Below, piece after piece: positions 5,692 to 9,202 of a stretch of 9,202 bases of DNA. The stretch is from assembly GCA_021157665.1 (NCBI GenBank), contig JAGGWE010000184.1:1-9202 (forward strand), written 5' to 3'. The translations under genes were made by a program, and so were the position numbers. The notes beneath the pieces were generated by a model that did not search any database, had not been told where the DNA came from, and saw only the letters and a list, made by a program, of their open reading frames with translations. How positions within the stretch are numbered: the stretch's first letter is position 1; each line of letters opens with the position of its first letter. The DNA comes from Sulfurimonas sp. (GTDB lineage Bacteria; Campylobacterota; Campylobacteria; Campylobacterales; Sulfurimonadaceae).

Positions 5692-6453
5692 CTATCCTTT
5701 TTTTATAATTCTATATGCTTGTTTTGTTAACTCTTCTATCATATCATCATAACCGATATAAGTTGTGTTAAGTTGATTTACTCTTGTTTTTAGGTTTGAG
5801 TACTCTTTTGAATTTTTCATATCAAAACTATATGGTGCTAATTTTTGAACCATATCTAAGTTCTCTAAATTTGAGAAGTCTAAAACTGCATCAAATTCAC
5901 TAAAATCTATTTTCATATCATTAGCAATTCTATTTACATCTGCATTACAAAGTTGCATCTCATCACAAAAAACCATAAGTTCTTCAAGATTATCATAAAA
6001 GTAACTAACTTTAAATCCACATGCCATAAGCGAAAAAGCCTTGGCATGTGGACTTGTTCCAATAAGTGCTATTTTTGTAGCACCTAAATCTTTTAATCTT
6101 TCTAAAAGTACACGAGTTCCAAAAACATCACCATGAAGTTTTTCCCCATCTTTAAAGATAATATCGCACATGCCAGTTCTCTTTACAAGTTCACTAGAAC
6201 TATCTAAAACTTCAACAGAGTGTTTTACATATTCATTTGAAATAATTGCACCATTTACCTGCGATTTTTTCATATTTGAGAGTGTAAAAAATAGATCATC
6301 TTCTCTAATATTCATAGGAATCATCATAATATCATCAAAGTTTTCTTTAAACATTTTATTACTCAATGCACTAAATCTACTTACCCCTGCATGTTCCCCT
6401 ATAAAACCAAAAAGTTTAGTTTGTTTTGATATTTGGTTATCATTATTCATCAT
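5692..6453 (-). CDS. Shikimate-dehydrogenase-like protein lacking the catalytic residues
   Basis: A soluble protein of 253 residues, the length of AroE, that follows the AroE layout by eye. Near residue 15 is FGFIGEHAGVSRFSALSN, matching the shikimate-binding start (FGxxGxPxxHSxSPxxHN). A strand and loop NGAIISNEYVKH (67-78) stand where AroE has NVTxPHK, and KLHGDVFGTRVLLERL (105-120) where it has GxNTDxxGF. IALIGTSPHAKAF (128-140) takes the place of the NADP loop GAGGAA. The catalytic Lys and Asp, the Asn-Thr pair and the glycine-rich loop are all replaced, so shikimate reduction is unlikely. The open frame could begin at a TTG at 6480 inside the ferredoxin gene. I prefer ATG at 6453, two bases after that gene's stop, with AGAGGA nine bases upstream. 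The fold assignment is moderate confidence; existence as a gene is near certain. Confidence 0.7.
   Translation of the reverse strand: MMNNDNQISKQTKLFGFIGEHAGVSRFSALSNKMFKENFDDIMMIPMNIREDDLFFTLSNMKKSQVNGAIISNEYVKHSVEVLDSSSELVKRTGMCDIIFKDGEKLHGDVFGTRVLLERLKDLGATKIALIGTSPHAKAFSLMACGFKVSYFYDNLEELMVFCDEMQLCNADVNRIANDMKIDFSEFDAVLDFSNLENLDMVQKLAPYSFDMKNSKEYSNLKTRVNQLNTTYIGYDDMIEELTKQAYRIIKKG
6016..6052. repeat. Perfect 11-bp inverted repeat inside the AroE-like gene
   Basis: TCCACATGCCA (6016-6026) and TGGCATGTGGA (6042-6052) are exact inverses separated by 15 bases. Each arm is also a copy of the TGGCATGTG word found three more times in this region. The RNA from either strand could form an 11-bp stem with six GC pairs, the most GC-rich hairpin in the window. 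It lies within a coding region (around TSPHAKAF to MACGF) and has no T-run. Confidence 0.7.
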
Positions 6454-6455
6454 TT

Positions 6456-7556
6456 TCACATATCCTCTGTAATACCCCAAAGTTCTCGGGCCTCTTCATC
6501 TTCTGCTTTACATCTGTAACAGAGTTTATCTGTCGTATTTGTACTAAAAATCATATTACATTCATCACATCTTCTAACATTAAAACTAATCAAAGATTGA
6601 ACCTCTGGTTCAAAAAACTCTTTTACATTGTATGAGGAAGATAAAGTGATAGCATTTGGCCCACAAACATCATGGCAAATATTACACTTCACACACAAAA
6701 ATGGATCAAAATCTATCTTTGAATTTTTTATATCTGAAGTTAATGCTCCTGTTGGACAAACTCTATAACACATTTGACAAGCTGTACAAGTTTCAGTATT
6801 CATTAACTTTTGAGATGTAAAACTAAGCTCATCTGCTTCAACTATATGAAACTGAGATGGTTTATCAACTCGTTTAACGGCACTAAAAAAAAGTTTTCTT
6901 TTCTCAGGAAGTGTTTTTTTTCTCAAAAGTGCAATATCTGTTTTTTCTAAAGTATGTTTAGTTAGTTCATTACTAGCTTTTTTTACTTCATTTTCAAAAC
7001 TCTTTTTTGTTTTTGCTAAAGTTGTAAGATTTATTGCACTTAAAAAATCTCTTCTATCTGTTTGTTCCTCTTTTTTTTCATAGCCAATATTTTCTAACTT
7101 TATCTCAGCCTTATTCTCCATAGCTTCTAAAAGATATATTGCCTCTTCATAATTTGCTAAAATCTGTTTATGGCATGTGGAAGCTATTGCACAAGCATCA
7201 CAATAAGCCATATCAAAAACTAACTTTTTTTTCAAAATTGCTAAAGAGATAAGATGTTCAACACTAAGTGCAGAGATACATGGAACATTTTTGCGACAAG
7301 ATATTAAATTATCTTTATCTTCTAAAAAATCAAAGAAAAACTCAGTAGCAGAAAAACCATCCAAAGAAAATGCTTCAGTTGGACAAACTCCTCCACAAGC
7401 ACCACAACCAACACATAATGAAAAGTTAATCGAAGGAAGTGGATTTCCACCTATAACAATCGCATCTGTTGGACATACTACTTCACATTTATCACATCTA
7501 CTCTCAACACTTAAAGAGCGAACACAACTACTAGCTTTTAGCTTAATTAATGACAT
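6456..7556 (-). CDS. Polyferredoxin with four [4Fe-4S] motifs and a C-terminal zinc-ribbon
   Basis: A 366-residue iron-sulfur protein, presumably an electron carrier or assembly partner of a redox enzyme. The first cluster motif uses C21-x2-C24-x3-C28-P, with C11 as the likely fourth ligand, as in NapF-type proteins. The second is C48/C51/C54/C58-P, the third C257/C260/C263/C267-P, and the fourth C288/C291/C294/C298. A middle region holds C87, C93 and C119/C122/C128. A helical, lysine-rich stretch (about 160-230) contains RRDFL at 168-172, recalling a twin-arginine motif, but it is internal and no hydrophobic helix follows. The end has two CxxC pairs (C330/C333, C346/C349), like a zinc ribbon. 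No signal peptide is seen, so it is cytoplasmic. Its ATG is five bases after the TorD stop with only a weak binding site, so translation is probably coupled. Similar proteins occur with formate dehydrogenase genes; the exact family is not identified. Confidence 0.85.
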   Translation of the reverse strand: MSLIKLKASSCVRSLSVESRCDKCEVVCPTDAIVIGGNPLPSINFSLCVGCGACGGVCPTEAFSLDGFSATEFFFDFLEDKDNLISCRKNVPCISALSVEHLISLAILKKKLVFDMAYCDACAIASTCHKQILANYEEAIYLLEAMENKAEIKLENIGYEKKEEQTDRRDFLSAINLTTLAKTKKSFENEVKKASNELTKHTLEKTDIALLRKKTLPEKRKLFFSAVKRVDKPSQFHIVEADELSFTSQKLMNTETCTACQMCYRVCPTGALTSDIKNSKIDFDPFLCVKCNICHDVCGPNAITLSSSYNVKEFFEPEVQSLISFNVRRCDECNMIFSTNTTDKLCYRCKAEDEEARELWGITEDM

Positions 7557-7561
7557 TTTAT

Positions 7562-8176
7562 CTACTTAAGAACTTCTGTTAAATATTCATTATCACTTAA
7601 AATAAACTCTAATGCCATATCAGCACCATCAAAATACAGTGGCGTTCTAGCTTCATATTTCATATTTATAAGATACATTGGAGCCCATTGAAGAAGATGT
7701 TTATTTAAAAACTCTTTTTGAGCAGTTCTAAGTTCTGCAACTGCTTTTTCATCTTTCTTTTGAAGTGCTTGAAATTCAGCATTTGCTAAATGATGCATAA
7801 ATTCTAATTCAATTCCAATATGATCAGATGAAACTGTTCTAGCAACCTCATAATCAACCATAAAATCATAAGCACTATAAATATCAGTAACAGGATTAGC
7901 ACCACCTGTTTCAACCATCTGATCATCACGAGTATAAAATGTTTCATAAGGGATTAAATGAAGGACACTAAGGTTTACAAAATCAGGATTAAAATACTCA
8001 GCTAAAAGAGTATCATTATCAACTTCTCGAAGCTGTTTCCACTCTTTTAAAGTTGGGAAAAAATCTAAAATATCTTCATCGTCTTTAATAGTTTGTAATA
8101 TTTTAGTATCTAATTCTTGAAGTAAAATTCGAGATAAAAGAGCATAAATATTTACTCTTGCTTGTGTTTGTTCCAT
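7562..8176 (-). CDS. TorD/DmsD-family molybdoenzyme chaperone
   Basis: An all-helical cytoplasmic chaperone of 204 residues. This family binds Tat signal peptides or apo-forms of molybdenum/tungsten enzymes and holds them until cofactor is inserted. Family marks: VLHLIPYETFYTRDDQ at about 70-86, and SSDHIGIELEFMHHLANAEF at about 116-135, which holds the typical DHxGxELxFM signature (D118, H119, E123). Length is normal. A TTG at 8191 could extend the frame by five codons, but the ATG at 8176 has AAGGA six bases upstream and is preferred. It is the first gene of a four-gene operon. Because no molybdoenzyme lies in the window, its client is unknown; formate dehydrogenase is the most likely, given the polyferredoxin partner. 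Confidence 0.9.
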   Translation of the reverse strand: MEQTQARVNIYALLSRILLQELDTKILQTIKDDEDILDFFPTLKEWKQLREVDNDTLLAEYFNPDFVNLSVLHLIPYETFYTRDDQMVETGGANPVTDIYSAYDFMVDYEVARTVSSDHIGIELEFMHHLANAEFQALQKKDEKAVAELRTAQKEFLNKHLLQWAPMYLINMKYEARTPLYFDGADMALEFILSDNEYLTEVLK

Positions 8177-8178
8177 AG

Positions 8179-8215
8179 AAATCCTTAGCAATAATTATTT
8201 TTATAAAAAGGATTT
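8179..8215 (-). promoter_or_regulatory. Inverted repeat covering the TorD-family gene's ribosome binding site
   Basis: Read on the - strand, AAATCCTT (8215-8208) can pair over eight perfect base pairs with AAGGATTT (8186-8179), which contains the AAGGA binding site of the chaperone gene. The loop is 21 bases and AT-rich. From the predicted start point near 8219 the 5' arm would be almost at the 5' end of the RNA. Such a stem could block ribosome entry, acting as a thermometer or protein-controlled switch. It may also be weak, with only four GC pairs in total. Confidence 0.4.
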
Positions 8216-8224
8216 TACCTAAAA

Positions 8225-8244
8225 ATTATAAATATAGAATTATA
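8225..8244 (-). promoter_or_regulatory. Tandem -10 elements for the chaperone/ferredoxin operon
   Basis: Two perfect TATAAT boxes are seen on the - strand, at 8244-8239 and 8230-8225. The nearer one predicts a start at a G near 8219-8218, about 42 bases before the chaperone ATG. No obvious -35 is present, as usual in Campylobacterota. Both lie just beyond the stop of the MscS-family gene, so the operon probably has its own promoter as well as any readthrough. Confidence 0.5.
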
Positions 8245-8248
8245 ACTT

Positions 8249-9076
8249 TTACTTAATTTTGCTTTCATCATAAATTGAAAGTGACGGGAAAGCAAATTCC
8301 AGATTATTCTTCTCAAATATATCCATTATTTTATGCATTACATCCTCTTTTGTTCTCAACCAATCTTCCCAAGCTACACTTTTTGTAAAACAATAAACTA
8401 AAATATTTATACTAGAATCTGAAAACTCATCCAAATAAACTAAAAGTGTTTTCTTTACACCTTGTGCATCTTCTATTGAAATAAGCTTACCTCTTGATTT
8501 TGTTTTATAATCAAATTCAGTATTTTTAGTCGCTATCTCTGGATGTTTATCTAACATTTCACGAATCTCTTTAATAGCATTTTTAATATCATTTGAAGAA
8601 GAGTTATATTTTATACCTAAACTCATTTTTATTCTACGACCAAGACTTCTTTTATTCCAATTTTTAACATCTTGATTTGCAAGCATTGCATTTGGTATAG
8701 CAACTAGAGCATTATCAAAAGTTCTTAGCGTTGTAACTCTTGTTCCTATCTCTATAACAACACCCTCTTCTCCATTTACTACTATCCAATCACCTTGAGA
8801 AAAAACATCACTAAAAAGAATAGATAAAGTTCCAAAAAAGTTTGCTAAAGAATCTTTAGCAGCTAGTGCAACTGCAAAACCACCAATTCCTAAACCAGAT
8901 AAAACAGCTGTTAAATTAACTCCTGCAAAATATAAAGTTATTAATAAACCAATAACAAGAATTACAAAATTAAGAACCTTAAGTCCAACATTTATAATCT
9001 CATTTTTAACTTTTGTATCAGTTGTATCTATCTCTTGAACTTTAATATTTGCTATTGTATTTAAAACTTTAAACAT
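8249..9076 (-). CDS. MscS-family mechanosensitive channel, start region probably frameshifted
   Basis: An inner-membrane channel of the small-conductance mechanosensitive type, which opens under membrane tension to release solutes after osmotic downshock. In the 275-residue frame, a membrane helix lies at about 27-50 and the pore-lining TM3 region at about 55-92 (LTAVLSGLGIGGFAVALAA, then DSLANFFGTLSILF). The beta domain follows, with GDWIVV (95-100), LRTFDNALVAIPNAML (117-132) and VKNWNKR, and it ends with LEFAFPSLSIY. The ATG at 9076 has no ribosome binding site. The frame stays open upstream to a stop at 9184 and encodes a hydrophobic stretch (FFNIIYGLIFTFV) that completes a first membrane helix. 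A strong AAGGAG with ATG at 9167 precedes it, but one base out of frame. The real product is likely about 306 residues if the sequence has a one-base error or lesion. Confidence 0.85.
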   Translation of the reverse strand: MFKVLNTIANIKVQEIDTTDTKVKNEIINVGLKVLNFVILVIGLLITLYFAGVNLTAVLSGLGIGGFAVALAAKDSLANFFGTLSILFSDVFSQGDWIVVNGEEGVVIEIGTRVTTLRTFDNALVAIPNAMLANQDVKNWNKRSLGRRIKMSLGIKYNSSSNDIKNAIKEIREMLDKHPEIATKNTEFDYKTKSRGKLISIEDAQGVKKTLLVYLDEFSDSSINILVYCFTKSVAWEDWLRTKEDVMHKIMDIFEKNNLEFAFPSLSIYDESKIK

Positions 9077-9164
9077 AACAAATGTAAAAATTAAGCCATA
9101 AATTATATTAAAAAACTTAGCTAATATATCTATAGAGATAAAATCATTATATATATTATTAGAA

Positions 9165-9199
9165 CATTTGTACTCTCCTTGTTAGAAGCTTATATAATA
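9165..9199 (-). promoter_or_regulatory. Putative promoter and ribosome binding site of the MscS-family gene
   Basis: On the - strand, TTATTATATAAG near 9199-9189 resembles a -10 region. AAGGAG at 9180-9175 then precedes an ATG at 9167-9165 by seven bases, the best-placed binding site in the window. That ATG is followed by TTC and a TAA stop, so as written it opens only a two-codon frame. Confidence 0.4.
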
Positions 9200-9202
9200 A
9201 AA

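Noticed and set aside
6170..6635. Two + strand open frames opposite the AroE-like gene and the ferredoxin end
   Set aside because: They are antisense shadows with hydrophobic, low-complexity products and no start signals.
6754..7477. Repeated GTTGGACAAAC-like words in the ferredoxin gene
   Set aside because: They encode the recurrent CPT segment of the ferredoxin motifs, so protein repetition explains them.
7291..7569. + strand open frame with a proline- and glutamine-rich product
   Set aside because: It is the reverse reading of the cysteine-rich ferredoxin motifs (CPT and CGxC), which accounts for its composition.

Overview
The window is AT-rich bacterial DNA, best explained as a Campylobacterota (Epsilonproteobacteria) chromosome, probably Arcobacter- or Sulfurimonas-like. 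The strongest argument is gene order. A fused ispDF, an HP1021/Cj1608-type orphan response regulator, an ATP-sulfurylase homologue and pgpA follow one another on the + strand, as I recall for ispDF (Cj1607) to pgpA (Cj1610) in Campylobacter jejuni. This is recalled synteny, not a database search.

Left edge (1-1313): the 3' tail of an unidentified reading frame, then a complete tyrosine recombinase, then a 167-base gap. The recombinase has the full catalytic set and probably marks one edge of an integrated element that extends leftward out of the window. Short GTAC-centred repeats lie at its 3' end and a 9-bp inverted repeat spans the gap, but no tRNA target is visible.

Core + strand block (1314-5157): ispDF (UUG start) makes isoprenoid precursors. 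A 127-base gap holds an AT-only hairpin, an imperfect long hairpin and a terminator-like hairpin. The response regulator (also a UUG start) follows. It lacks the phospho-acceptor aspartate and carries a CxxC in its receiver domain. Its end overlaps the start of a Sat homologue whose substrate-binding motif is degenerate. pgpA closes the block, and a hairpin that includes its stop codon probably ends transcription.

Convergent - strand block (8176 down to 5179): four tightly packed genes encode a TorD-family chaperone, a large polyferredoxin, a shikimate-dehydrogenase-like protein without recognisable catalytic residues, and an unknown acidic protein. Gaps are 2 to 5 bases, so this is almost certainly one operon. 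TorD chaperones and polyferredoxins accompany molybdenum or tungsten oxidoreductases such as formate dehydrogenase, but no such enzyme is in the window. The operon has a plausible promoter and an inverted repeat able to cover the first ribosome binding site.

Right edge (8249-9202): an MscS-family channel gene on the - strand. Its best ribosome binding site and ATG are out of frame with the channel by one base, so the gene is either frameshifted at its start or begins inside its first membrane helix.

The most unexpected non-coding signal is a 9-mer, TGGCATGTG, found five times (both strands) between 4941 and 7179 and nowhere in the left half. It falls in different reading frames, so protein sequence does not explain it.
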